Assembly (NCBI RefSeq): GCF_000972845.2
Contig: NC_040032.1
Span: forward strand, 18,842,636 to 18,906,635
Direction: 5' to 3'
Origin: Larimichthys crocea
Lineage: Eukaryota; Chordata; Actinopteri; Sciaenidae
Length of the DNA stretch: 64,000 bases
Part shown: positions 25,504 through 36,721 of the stretch, piece by piece
Position numbering within the stretch: position 1 is the stretch's first letter
Layout of the letters: every line of letters starts with the position of its first letter
The notes under the pieces: model-generated
What the model saw: the letters and a program-made list of their open reading frames with translations, nothing else
Databases searched by the model: none
What the model was told of the DNA's origin: nothing
Made by a program: the position numbers and the translations under genes

Positions 25504-25523
25504 TTTTTTTTTTTTTTTTTTTT
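25504..25523. repeat. Poly(T) tract
   Basis: A run of 20 T in AT-rich intron sequence with no recognisable element attached. Confidence 0.9.
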
Positions 25524-26639
25524 ACTTTTTATTTGTCTTTGGAAGCAAACCATAAGATGTGTGATTTTTGAATGTGTTACTTCTTGCCTGCAACTTAGCC
25601 ACTGACTTACTTACATTACCATATGATGATGATACTGCAAACAGTAAGAACATCTTTTTTCATCCTGCACTGAAATTATTGTGAAGCAGTTGTTTCAATT
25701 AAATGCTACAGCTGAATTACAAAGGGGCATGTTAGGCGTATGACATTTTGTAACTAATGGGCTAAAACATGGAAAGAAGTGGACACTAACATGCTGAAAT
25801 TAATGAGAACATGTTGCTTGTGAAGTAGGCTAGATAAATCGCTTTTAAAAAATACAGAACACCACAGGATGATTTGAAAAGGATTAGCTGTAATGTAAAG
25901 CCCATGAGATTTGTGGTAGATTAGCTAAAAACATGCATAACTCCTGACCTTTCAGGTCTGAGATTAACTTACTGTAAATCTAGTAAAGTAAAGCTAAGCG
26001 TTTCCATAGCTAACATGTAGAAAGAGCAAGATAGTCCACTGGGGAAAGAAAATCTGGCAAGCATCCATGTTTCTCTCCTGGTTTTCCTGAAATAAACCAC
26101 TGGAACAAACGCAAACTACAATTAAGATGCACCAGTATGCCAGTTAACTGCTGTGCAATATAGCATTATTCTTCTATTAGTTCATATTGGCTGCTGTAAA
26201 CTGGTTTTAAAAGCATTGGCACATATGTGAGCGTTACTGTCTGTGTGTGAAGAGACATAAATATAGTGCGGTTGGTAAATAGCTAATTTCCTTTATACAG
26301 AGATGAAGTCAGCTCATAAACTGGGAGCTGAAATTACATTCAAATTAAATAATAATTAATTAGGTCTAAATGTCATTTTCATAATTACGATTGTCCAGAT
26401 CTGTGCTTGTTCCATGCTGCCTCAAGACAAATGGAAAGACAGTCCTGATAATACATACATTACATATATACATACAAGACTAACCCTACTGTCTCCTTCT
26501 GATGAGCATGTATATTTATGTTATACTACAAGCACCCAGCAGCGACTTAAGATGAGGGAACCCCTTTCTTCCTGTTTTGGCAGTTATATTCATTGGATCC
26601 ATCTACGGGAAGGCAGCCAAAATGAACCATCAGAGATTG

Positions 26640-26930
26640 ACGGGGGTTAAGCTCCCATAATCAATATGACACTGCTAAGTGCCCTTTGATTGAGCTGCAC
26701 GCAGTGTAAAAGGACATTTCTGTGTGCCCGGCTGCTCTTGCCACCAAGAAATGCAGCATTTGTCCAAAGCTAAACGGTCTTCTGAATGTCATTGTCACGG
26801 GTACATTAACTTTTATATGAGTCTGAGAGACAGACTTTGGAGTGAGGATGAACGGCCATTTTCATTAGCGTGGCTGCTCAGTGTCATTAAGGGTTCTGTC
26901 AGACAGACGGGGACAGAAATGGTTTGCATA
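26640..26930. promoter_or_regulatory. Candidate conserved non-coding (enhancer-like) block
   Basis: Repeat-free balanced sequence with a CCTTTGATTGAG TCF/LEF-like site near 26683 and ATTA cores in CATTTTCATTAGCG and GTGTCATTAAGG. No coding signature. Prediction only. Confidence 0.25.
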
Positions 26931-27629
26931 GGAGTGCACGAGCGAAGGCTGGAGATTTCGTTTCTTCTCTTAAGATGTACCACAAGGAGCTGGAGTGTTG
27001 AAGGCAGTGGCTAAATTTGCCGGTGTGAAACCCTGTGTCACTAGGCAACTGGATCTGATGGCTCCTTTGTTTGGGGTGAAAGGTTGGAAGCACTCGTACT
27101 AATCTCCTTGCTTCACAATTAAGGAACACAGGAGAGCTGCTCGAACCTCTTCCCGCTCTCAAACAACAACAACAAAAAAGAAAAGGATTGAAAGACTCCT
27201 CTATTGTCCCTCCTCCTCAGCCCCCACTCCCCCTCCTCTCTCTCCATGCTAATCGAAAGGTATTTGCACTGTAAATTAAAAGGGCCCTCGCGCGTTGCTG
27301 TTTTAACACTGACGCACTCTCCTAAGATGTCCACAAACAGCTCCAATCTAATTACAGAGGGAGATTTACTTCAAATAACACTGTGGACAAAAGAACCTTG
27401 GCTATTGTTGACGTGGGGCCAGTGTTCCGCATCTCTTTCTCTCTTTCACTCTCTTGGGCGAATCCTTTTATATTCAAAGTCCTCGCCTTGACAAGGTTAA
27501 AATGTGATGGGATATCTGAAAGTAGGGAACCTCCTGACAAAAGCAGCCTTTTTATTCCCCGGATGGCAAAGGCCTTCGTAGAATTCTGTTCTGTCTCCTT
27601 CCTTATCTATCCTTTTATTATTATTTTTT

Positions 27630-27780
27630 TTTTTAACCAAGCAGATCTTGAACAAAGCCGCAGCGGCTGACATGCAAATGTAACTGGGGAGAATAGCGGC
27701 ATCCAAGGGAGTTGAGATTGTCCGACAACGGGATGTGCTCGCTGGGGTTGCATTGTGACGTACGGCTGAGACACATCCTC
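27630..27780. promoter_or_regulatory. Candidate regulatory block with POU octamer
   Basis: It contains a perfect octamer ATGCAAAT at 27672-27679 within unusually CG-containing unique sequence (CAGCGGCTGACATGC, GTCCGACAACGGG, GTGACGTACG). The GTGACGTAC piece is CREB/ATF-like. Octamers occur about twice per 64 kb by chance, so the site alone proves little. Confidence 0.25.
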
Positions 27781-29360
27781 AGGGTCGAAAGAGGGAGGAA
27801 GGGGATAGTGGATATTGGCTGGCCAGATTTGCAGCATGTCCTGCTGACTTCCATTTTATGGCCCGTGAATCGCAGAGCCCTCTGGGAGTCTATAATCCGC
27901 CCCCTCCCCGCCATCCCCTCACCCGCACTCCCACTACCCATACCCACATCATTTTATTGGTCTCTCTGGATGTGTGACTGCTGTCCCTGGTTTACAATGA
28001 TCCATCCATGTGGGGATTCTCCTGCAGCCAGACTGTTGCACCACTACGGACATCCCAATTTGCTACTGGATCCCACCCACCTATTCCCCCCTCATATGAA
28101 TACTACCTCCCTCCCTGACATGCTGTTGTCCCATGGTTTCCTGTGGTGATGCCTCAAAGCGACTGTGCCCACCATGACACTAAGCCTCGGCACTGAGGCT
28201 CTGCAGTGCAGGGGCCCAGTTGGGTATTTCTCAATGAATGAAGCTGGGTACTGGGGAACGTAGCAGTGCCAACTCTCATTCACACATTTTATCTCATTTA
28301 CACACAAACCACACATCTCCTATTCACATAGGCCACTGTGCATATAGCACTTATGGCTAAGGCGGATGATTGCTACCGGGTGTTGGTCACACTGCAGCCG
28401 TGCACAGTATCCATCAGCCAAACGCAAGATCTTCCTCCGCCTGGAAAAACTCATTTAGATCTTATCTGGGGAAAAATTTGTTTGCTGAGGGAGAAGGAGG
28501 AGGGTAGTAGCAGGAGAAGTGACTGTAGTCTAGCTAGTGCTGCTTGATTTAATTTAGCCACCGATAGTGTCTCTGACCACTTGTACTCTTCTTATTTTGG
28601 AAGGTGAGTGAGAGTGAGTGCCAAGGAGGGGGAGATGGAGGGAGGCAAAGAGAAAGAGGTATTTGTTTACAGAGACAGAGGAAAAGAGAACCGTGGGATT
28701 TTAGATGATCATCTTTCAAACATTTAGAGACATTATGGACATTATACAGTATAACAACCTGTTGAGTATATGACAAAAATGTAATCCAAGACCATCCTTA
28801 GTCATTGATACTGGATATATAACAATGGTACACCTCTGTGCTTACTTATGATATAATGCTGTGAATCACTGACATCTGTATAATCCCATAGGTGGTGCTG
28901 AGAGAGTTAATTAATCAATACTCCCCTAACAGAAAATGAATCAACAACAATTTTGTAATAACCAACAAACTGTTGAAGTCAATTATGCAGCAAAAGGCTG
29001 CTTTAATGAATTTTACAATAACTGTATATTGAGTCTTTTTAACAAAACATCCGATTGGAAGAGGTTTCGAAATTGTGATTGAACCATCTGCGACTTTTGC
29101 CTGACATTTCATGTCATGTTTAAATAAGGAGGGCTATGAGTAAAACAGACAACACATTCATGCCCTCATGGAGGGTTGAGCGTGGTCTGTATCGAACCAT
29201 GAAGCCATAAATATATCCTCTGTGGTGTTCACTGGATGCAAACAGAGGAAGATGTTCATCCCTGTATGTCTCTGTACGTCTCAGTGTTTGCCTGCCAAGG
29301 TGAATGCGGTACCTGATACTTGCTGTGACCCAAAACGCCCCTGTGTAAGTTCTTTGGCTG

Positions 29361-29414
29361 GCCAGGCACACACACACAGACAGACAGCCAGCCAGACAGA
29401 CAGACAGACGGACA
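29361..29414. repeat. CAGA/CAGC-type tetranucleotide microsatellite
   Basis: An imperfect array of CAGA, CAGC and CGGA units following a short CA run. Confidence 0.85.
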
Positions 29415-30117
29415 ATCTGCCTTCGACCATGGGCAGCTTGCTCAGTCATGAGTGGGATGCTGAAACGATGAGCACTAGCCTGGTGCTAATCACCATTTTG
29501 ACACACCAGATGACACAGACAGGAAGCTGCTAACATTTTGTGATCAAAAGTCAAAATGCTAATGCACATCTGCCCTTCAGCGACTAACTGCACTGAGCTG
29601 AAACGCCTCATAAAGCATGCTTATCTTATCTTTATTGTGATAACTTAGGAGTTAACCGAGTTAAGAGCAAGCTGCAGGTTGAGTGGGATCACATTCACAC
29701 TTGCAGGGTGGGAGAGTTGCATGTTCCCACATGTGTGTGTGTGTTTGTGTGTGTGTGCCAGTGTGTGTATCAGCAACACGTGTGTAACACTGCCTGCCCG
29801 AGCTGGAAGAATATTTGCTTTGCTTATCACCGCCCTAATGCTCACTGACAACTTAATAACATCACAATTAACTAAATGCTAAACAGATGCCAGTGCTGGA
29901 CTAATGTGATTGAGACAATCGGCACTTTTGACGTGACCCCTGTGTAGTGCTGCCATTGGCCTAATTTACTTGAGTGACATGACTGGACTGTGTGTGTGTG
30001 TGTGTGTGCGCTGGCATGTGTATTTGTATTCGAGGCAACTGATTGCGAGGCCACCGGTGTGAACAATTTACTGGGAAGAAAAGAAATAATGTCACCACTG
30101 ACCATCATAACCTTGTT

Positions 30118-30221
30118 GTACTCCTCTCTCCCCTCCCCTCCTCTTTCTCTTTTGCTTTTTCTGTCTCTCCTCCTATCCTCCCTCCCTTTCTGCCGCTCTC
30201 TCTCTCTCTCTCTCTCTCTCT
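30118..30221. repeat. Polypyrimidine tract ending in (CT)13
   Basis: About 100 nt almost purely C and T on the plus strand, ending in a perfect CT run at 30196-30221. Confidence 0.9.
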
Positions 30222-33026
30222 AGCCAAACTATTTCTGGCTTGAGAAAAGAAAGTGTTTACTCTGCGGCAGAGGCCTGCTGGAATCACGCTGTGTTCCCAC
30301 TGGCTAAACCCACTATTGCCACTCCATGGTTTGCATATTTTCCCTGTATTACAAGACTTTAAAAAAAGGACGAGGGGAGATAAAGAGAGAAAGAAAGAAA
30401 GAGAAAAGAGTAAGGGAGCAGCCTCCCCCCCCTCCTATTGTATGTGGATTTTCCCTGGCACTGCTATGTGCTGTGTGTGTGTACATGGCTAGGATTCATG
30501 TATAAACAGGAACACCAACAGTCGGACAACAAATTCTTCCGTGGCCTGTGGACTCCGAACTCATTTCTACACGGGTCACATGGGAGACGCAGTCCCTGTC
30601 GTTTCTACTGCTACTCACAGCTCATGTTGAATAACAGGCAACTGCTCACACTGAATGTGGCCTCAGTTTGGCTGGATGAATGTGCAGATTGCAATGCAAA
30701 TTACAAAGTGTGCACTTGTGGATATATACGGCTCAGATTGGCAGTTACAGAGCCTGCAGAGCCTGTAAAATGCATGAATCCGTAGCAGTGAAATCTTCAA
30801 TTTTTTCAAAATGCAGTCAGCAGACTAAAAAACAAAACAAAAAAAAAGTACTTAAACTTGAATTTATTGCTTACTTTTTTGTTTGTGAGCCACTTTCTTT
30901 GTGCACATATTCTGACCTTTTGCTTTTCTGCACCAAGCTGCAGTTTAATCAAGTGGAATGTGAGTGTGGTGGGTTTTACCAATAAAATACAAGAGCTATA
31001 AATTATGGCGGGGACCAAAACAATCTAATGAAAAAAAGAGATGAAGATAGCTGGCAGATGTATAGAGATAAAGGCAGTATGAGAGGGGGAAAAAAACAGC
31101 AGCTCACGGCTCAGAAATGCCTGACGAGGAGAGGTTTTACTGGAAATGCAAAGTGTAAATGACACGTTTGAGGTGGCCATGTTTAAAAGAGCACAACAGT
31201 GCCACAATAAGATATGGTGTGGGACAAAATCTACATTAAAGCAGTTCTAAAAACAGTTTACAGCTGATATCATAAAGAGCAAATGACATGATATACAGCA
31301 GTAATGGACAACTACGGCTTTTCTGCCAGAAACATTGACTTCTGTTTGAGCAACTTGACCTTCAGTAACCAGGATTTATTCAACACAATGCAGTAATGAC
31401 CGTCTGTATTAAACAATAACTAGCTCCTTAAATTTTACGGCTCTCTTCAACGGCAGAGTTCACATTATGTGTTGAACTTTATTGTCCTTGGTTAAAAAAA
31501 AAAGAAGCCTCATCTATAGATAAAATCCTCTTTTTCTGGTCCGTAAATTGAAAGTCAACTTCACAAATAGAACAGCTAAATTTGATGCCCACGTCGACAT
31601 TGAAAAACTGCTTTAGATAAAAAGCCAGGCCTGTGCGTCTGCATGTGCTCTCAGAGGATAAGGAGGGCACCGCTGCTCATATGGCATGTCATGCATGTCG
31701 TTTTACTATTTGAATGAAATCTCTTTGAAAGCAAAAATAAGAAAAAGTCTGAGCACAATGTCATGCTTTGGCATTTGGACTTCACTCTGGCATTACATCA
31801 TTTTAAGTCACAGTAAAATGTAATTAAGGTGCTTTTAATATTTCTGCCAAAAGGTCAAGGTGGCCCGTGCCTTCGATTATATTAGACCCAGTCCAGGTCT
31901 GTCGTACGACCATGCTGGATGCTCCTGACGAGTTCAAAAAATGGGTTACAGGAGGAACTTTCAAAATACAAATGCACTACATGTTCAGCAATGTTTACAA
32001 ATGTTACGGCTGTTAGAAATATTTCCTATCAAATCTTAAGTTTGCATCTTTACAATTCTTCCTGTAACAGATTTGATGAATGCCAGAAAAATCTGAATTC
32101 CATGACATGTGATATAACAGCTCTGAATCTAGCTACTATTAATATATCTCTTGTATCACTCAGGATAACAACAGATATTAGGGTTACATCAGGCAAATAC
32201 CATTGATTGCCATTTACGCCTGACAGTATCTCAAAATAAAAATTCAGTTTGGAGTGGTTTCATATTAGTGTGCACTCTCTGCTTCCTGTCAATCACCTGC
32301 TGAAAATGGAAGTCTCCACAATCATCATAAGAATGTAACCTATGTTTGTCTGAGAGGTTGCTCTGAGGTGAATTCTCAGTGCATACATTGCATTACAATC
32401 CGTGGACATGAGACAAAGACAGTAAACGGGCTACAACTCGAAATGACAGCAGTGTTTTTCTTTAAGGATGAGAGCTCCATGAAAGCCAGACAGACTGTGT
32501 TCTTTGCTCACAAAAGCCCTGAGGCGAGTTCCAGTTAAGAGAGAGAGAGAGAGACACTCTGATGCGATGCCATCCAATTTGGGAAAATATGTGACAAAAA
32601 TTAGCCTTCAGTAGATGTAATGCAGCTCACAAGTGAATTTCGGCTCTGGTACACAGACATTCCTGGATTCATTTGTGTGTGTATGTGTTGCACAACACTG
32701 CCAAAGAAGGGGATGGTTTTGCAGTGTGTGTTTGTGCATGTGTGTTTGCACGAGTTCAGTGGGTAAAAACAGCCACATGATGTTTTGCTGCAAGTTCCCT
32801 TGGCATCCCGACCAGCCCCCTGCCCCCACCTCCACCCCACATCCTCCATGCAAAAGAGCTTGTCCGTTAGGAATGACGACAACTTCAGGAATGCCGAAAC
32901 GGCTGCCAAGCTATCCCATGGTTTTGGATAGCCACCCGCTATACGTCCCACATACAGTACAGTTTGAGGGAGTAACAGATAGGGGTGTGCTATAGCAAGG
33001 GCAGCTCTGTTAAAACCAAGAGAGAC

Positions 33027-33054
33027 AAAGTGAGAAAGAGAGAGAGAGAGAGAG
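33027..33054. repeat. GA-rich microsatellite
   Basis: A short GA run inside GA-rich sequence; its complement produces the Ser-Leu repeats in the 182-codon minus-strand frame at 32601-33149. Confidence 0.85.
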
Positions 33055-34110
33055 GTTGAGTCAGACTGCAGCTGATCAGGCCAACAGAAGAGATGCCACA
33101 ATAGTTCCCATTCAAAGCAGCAAGAAACAGCCACAGTTTCAGAGGCCAAATATTGTCATCAGAGAACATTAGCCAAGGGCTGAAGGGCTGCCAAGAGGCA
33201 GGCAGAGATCAAATCTGGCTTTGATGGCTAACAGTAACCCCATGCTCCAACCACACGCCTTCTCTGATGTTTTGCGTCCTGGGTACTGTACACACAGACA
33301 TTTCTGTATAAATAAATCCATGTTTGTTAAGCTTTCTAGCTCAAACACTTAACACAGCATTGTCAGCCGAGGGTGCTTTCGTATTTGATGCAGTTTCTTT
33401 TTGTTTTGCCCATGCCTGTATATTCTGCTAAGATAACATTAACAACATTTTCCAGACATATAAAGAAGGCCTTATGTAATATATAAAATATACATAAATA
33501 AAAGTTAATGCTGTTAGCAATCACTATAGGAATGCATTGTTCATCACACCTCATAACACAAACATTTTGAATGGATGAACAACGGGAACAATTTAGCTGC
33601 TGGTAAAGCTTAAAGTTTTCAAAAAGTAAAAGGAGGCCAGCATGTAAAGGGACTAAATAGAGTCTATGGTCATTACAATCCGCTTTGCACCATGAAATGT
33701 ACTGAAAAATTCATAGTCTGCCTGTTAGATTATAAGGTAGCCTGGATGCATGCTGACATTTTTGCCTGAGGGTGGTGGCAGCAGAACAGATCAGAGGGTC
33801 ACCAAATATAATTTTGGAATTATCCTTAGGGATCATGAATATCCACATAATGGCAATCTGGCCGGTAGTTGAGATATGTTATAAGAGCCAAACTGACTGA
33901 ATTACTGAGCACCCTGGGAGAAATCAAGTTGGTTAAATCCAATAAAAACTCATTTATAGTCTTGAAGGTGTCACAGTGGACAGATTATTTGTTAAAGGAA
34001 AAAAAAAAATGTATGATCCACACTTTTGACTTCCAAAATTTGATATTCAGCATAAATGTCCTAGCAGATTGATCCATCAGGTGGAAAAGTACCTAAATGG
34101 ATATAAAACA

Positions 34111-34144
34111 GACATCTGAAGTACAGCCATGGACTTCAGATGTC
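34111..34144. repeat. Inverted repeat: perfect 12-bp hairpin with 10-nt loop
   Basis: GACATCTGAAGT (34111-34122) and ACTTCAGATGTC (34133-34144) are exact reverse complements separated by ACAGCCATGG. Confidence 0.8.
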
Positions 34145-34941
34145 ACGTTTCACGTCTTGTGCTGCATCAGGGAATATTTGACATGTGCAAGAAGCTCCAT
34201 ACAATGCACATTTTGTACCTAAACTTTGGTTGTACCAGCAGCTCCTTTTGGAAAACTACAATAGACACGTTCCTCTCCATTATGTGAGAGCGAGAGACAT
34301 AGAAAATGACTCGTTTGTTTACCTCTCTCACTCCCATGTTATCAGTTATTCCTCTGCTGGAAACAGACAAACCAGCAATCAACCTTCATCACACTGCTTG
34401 AATGCAGGACACACATGCAGAGATGTAAGGACACAATAAACACATTGTGAACTAATCCAAGACTTAATGGGATTTTGGATTAGTTTTTCTGTTGAGCAAT
34501 TCATTTTAAAAGGTAAGTTTTATAGCATCAAGTTTGTCCCAAAAATGACTAAAACTAGTAAACGTTTAACAAATTGGTCACATACAGTACAATAGTGAAC
34601 CGGCTTAACACCATCATAACAAAAAAAAAACACCCTGCATTACCATAACAACAGATAGAAAAGGACAAGAATATAGAAATTGTGACAATCAGCAAGTCTA
34701 ATATTGAAAAAAACGAGCGCCATGCTTTTACAATGGAGAGGCCAAATGTCAAGTACTGAAACCCAGAGCCAGGGATGTCATAATGTAGATGTACAGCACC
34801 TTCAAGTGCACAAAGGAAGAGAGAGTGAAACTGAGAATTGTACGGTGCGGAGAAACTGCCTTGTCATATTTTACCAGAGCCCATTTTTCAGGCTCTGATC
34901 CCTTAGAGGGGCTCAACACATGGATGATTACTATACTATTA

Positions 34942-34959
34942 CTGCTGCTGCTGCTGCTG
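34942..34959. repeat. (CTG)6 trinucleotide repeat
   Basis: Six perfect CTG units; on the zbtb16-sense strand this reads as (CAG)6, in an intron. Confidence 0.95.
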
Positions 34960-35017
34960 CGGCAGTTGTCTGGCAGGAAGACACGTCTGGCCCTGGCTGC
35001 CGCTGCTCTCCCCCCCT

Positions 35018-35044
35018 CCATCCCCTCCATCCCCTCCATCCCCT
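35018..35044. repeat. 9-bp minisatellite, three copies
   Basis: Three exact copies of CCATCCCCT. Confidence 0.9.
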
Positions 35045-35190
35045 TCCATTCGTTCCAGACTGGAATGCCTATATTTAGAGTGCTCCTTTCCGCTGTTATG
35101 GCTGTTGGATCATTAGCCTCGTTTAACCCTTCTTTACCTCTAGTGAGATGATTGGCTGAGGGCAAGCCCCTCAGGGGTACCCTCCCTTCC

Positions 35191-35191
<1 letters not shown>

Positions 35192-35242
<51 letters not shown>
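35192..35242. repeat. 51-nt poly(A) tract
   Basis: 51 consecutive A. No processed pseudogene, SINE body or flanking duplication is visible to the left, so a simple homopolymer expansion is the cautious call. The exact length may be affected by sequencing. Confidence 0.95.
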
Positions 35243-35244
<2 letters not shown>

Positions 35245-36634
35245 CTGACTACACTGCTCCACCTTTCTTTCTCAAATGTTGAGGAAGGGAGGGGGGGCTG
35301 AGGGTCACGGCTTCAGATGAAGGACAAAACACAAGATGATGGTAATGATGATGATGTGTGGCTATTTTGGGGATCGGCCTCTGGCTTGAACGTGCATTGG
35401 CAGCACTCTTTGCTTTCATGTCATTTTATTTGACAAGCTAAGGCGGGGCTAAAGTATAGTGATGTAGATGGGTTAGTGGGTCATACCCTGACCTTTCCTC
35501 TGATGCCCCTATTAGACCAAAATGTAAACTTAAGAAATATCTAAATTTGGCAGGCACATTCCTGCTGCTCAAAAGATTTCATTTTTTTTTTTTCATTTTA
35601 GACTTTATAGGCCCCTAGTGTCTTAAACTCTGTGTGCAAAATATCACAAACTAAAACTGGCAATAAACTAGTTGTTGACAGTTGCCAGAGGATGAATTTG
35701 GAGATCCTGTGGCATTTCCTGTAGCACCACCCTTTAAGCACAAATCAATTTTCACTTTTACAAGTTTTTCTGACCCAATACTAAGGCTACACTATGTGAA
35801 AATGTATTTGAAATATGATATTTAATATATTTCTTTGTTTTATCTGTAATGTGATACATTATGGGGCAATATTATCTGTCAAGCTCCTATTAGCAGTAGT
35901 ATGGCAGCATATGCAGCGCATGACAGGGTCTAAACGTTTTGAACGTGGAAGGAATGTCCAAAATGTTGCATGTGGAGTGAAAAAAACCCCCCAAGGGACT
36001 CACAAACACACATACAACATAAAAACAGCACACAGCCCAAGCACACCATCTTCATAACAAAGTGGAGAAAATTTAAAGAGTTCATCACCAGCAGTGAAAC
36101 TGTTCTGGGCCATCACACATCTGCCGAAGGGGGATTTACTTCTTCCTATTTACATCTTGGCACCTAGATCGTCCTCGTCTTCCCATCTTCATAGCTGAGC
36201 ACTGATAAACAACATCGGCCTGCCAAGTTTTCCCGGTTTGTTGATTACTGTTGGGTCTGTCTTGATTTAGGGCAAGTGGGACTAATCCAAGATGATGTGA
36301 TCTATCTATCTGTCAATCCATGGCTCCATTTAACCAGAGAAGGCTGAACAAGCCTTCACACGCCATCACAACACACACCACGCCACAATACACATGCTGA
36401 TTCATGAAAATACCCCAAAAGATTGGGATTGTTTCTCTGACTGATTTGTTACTACTATTTTAAGGTATTTTGTCCTCCCAAAACATGCATATTATTCCTA
36501 AAGCCTAGTCCACAAAGAAAATAATGTGAATCTTTGTGTACAAATTCAACCTATGCAAACATACTGAGGTAGCTGCAGAGGAGCTTGAATGCGTTTTGTT
36601 TATGTCTATGGTGTTATCACGAATGTGTTCATAC

Positions 36635-36721
36635 CGGTGTGGATCTGCCGGTGAGCCTCCAGGGATTCCTCTGTCTGGAACTGGGCACCACACTGGTCAC
36701 AAACTATGGCCTTCTCACCAG
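36635..36721 (-). CDS. zbtb16: zbtb16 (PLZF) internal exon encoding zinc finger 3
   Basis: Internal coding exon of PLZF, a nuclear BTB/POZ zinc-finger transcription factor that recruits corepressors and acts in limb and axial patterning, germline stem cells and innate-like lymphocytes (family knowledge). On the minus strand, acceptor TTATGCAG precedes the exon and donor G|GTATGA follows it. A branch-like TCTAAC lies at 36751-36756, about 30 nt before the acceptor. The exon is 87 nt, enters and leaves in phase 1, and encodes 29 residues with one complete C2H2 finger: CDQC, 12 residues, then H-RQI-H. It ends at the HTG linker. From memory, human PLZF finger 3 shares VCDQCGAQF and the HRQ-HTG end, with about eight differences over 30 residues. 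The next exon in transcript order lies 34.7 kb away at 1786-1956 and continues in frame. Which teleost copy this is (zbtb16a or zbtb16b) cannot be decided here. Identity as zbtb16 is near certain because the neighbouring exon matches too. Confidence 0.95.

Larger units (their letters stand above)
28200..36600. other. Intron stretch with only simple repeats and hairpin
   Basis: Apart from the listed microsatellites, (CTG)6, minisatellite, poly(A) tract and the 34.1-kb hairpin, this looks like unique intron sequence. No splice-flanked exon with a recognisable domain was found. Confidence 0.6.
1957..36634 (-). other. zbtb16: zbtb16 intron between finger 3 and finger 4-5 exons (complete, 34.7 kb)
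   Basis: A complete phase-1 intron of 34,678 nt, bounded by donor GTATGA at the right end and acceptor CTCTGCAG at the left end on the minus strand. The two flanking exons join in frame as HT-G-SDMAIF, with the Gly codon split between them. I see no other coding exon in it. The content I can name is a CTCF consensus site, two perfect hairpins, CA, TC and GA microsatellites, a 51-nt A tract, and candidate regulatory blocks near 9.2, 10.3-10.8, 26.6 and 27.7 kb. Long introns rich in conserved enhancers are typical of developmental transcription-factor genes; that these blocks are such enhancers is inference. Confidence 0.9.

Noticed and set aside
27712..28149. 145-codon plus-strand frame
   Set aside because: No known motif, Pro-rich from C-rich DNA, and antisense to zbtb16. 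The DNA texture fits a regulatory block better than a gene.
32601..33149. 182-codon minus-strand open frame, the longest in the window
   Set aside because: No recognisable domain; it includes Ser-Leu runs produced by a GA microsatellite and His-Thr-rich segments from CA-rich DNA. In 64 kb of intron a frame of this length is unremarkable.
35604..35616. GGCCCCTAGTGTC, a reverse CTCF-like string
   Set aside because: The core lacks one G and the first C positions, so it does not meet the consensus.
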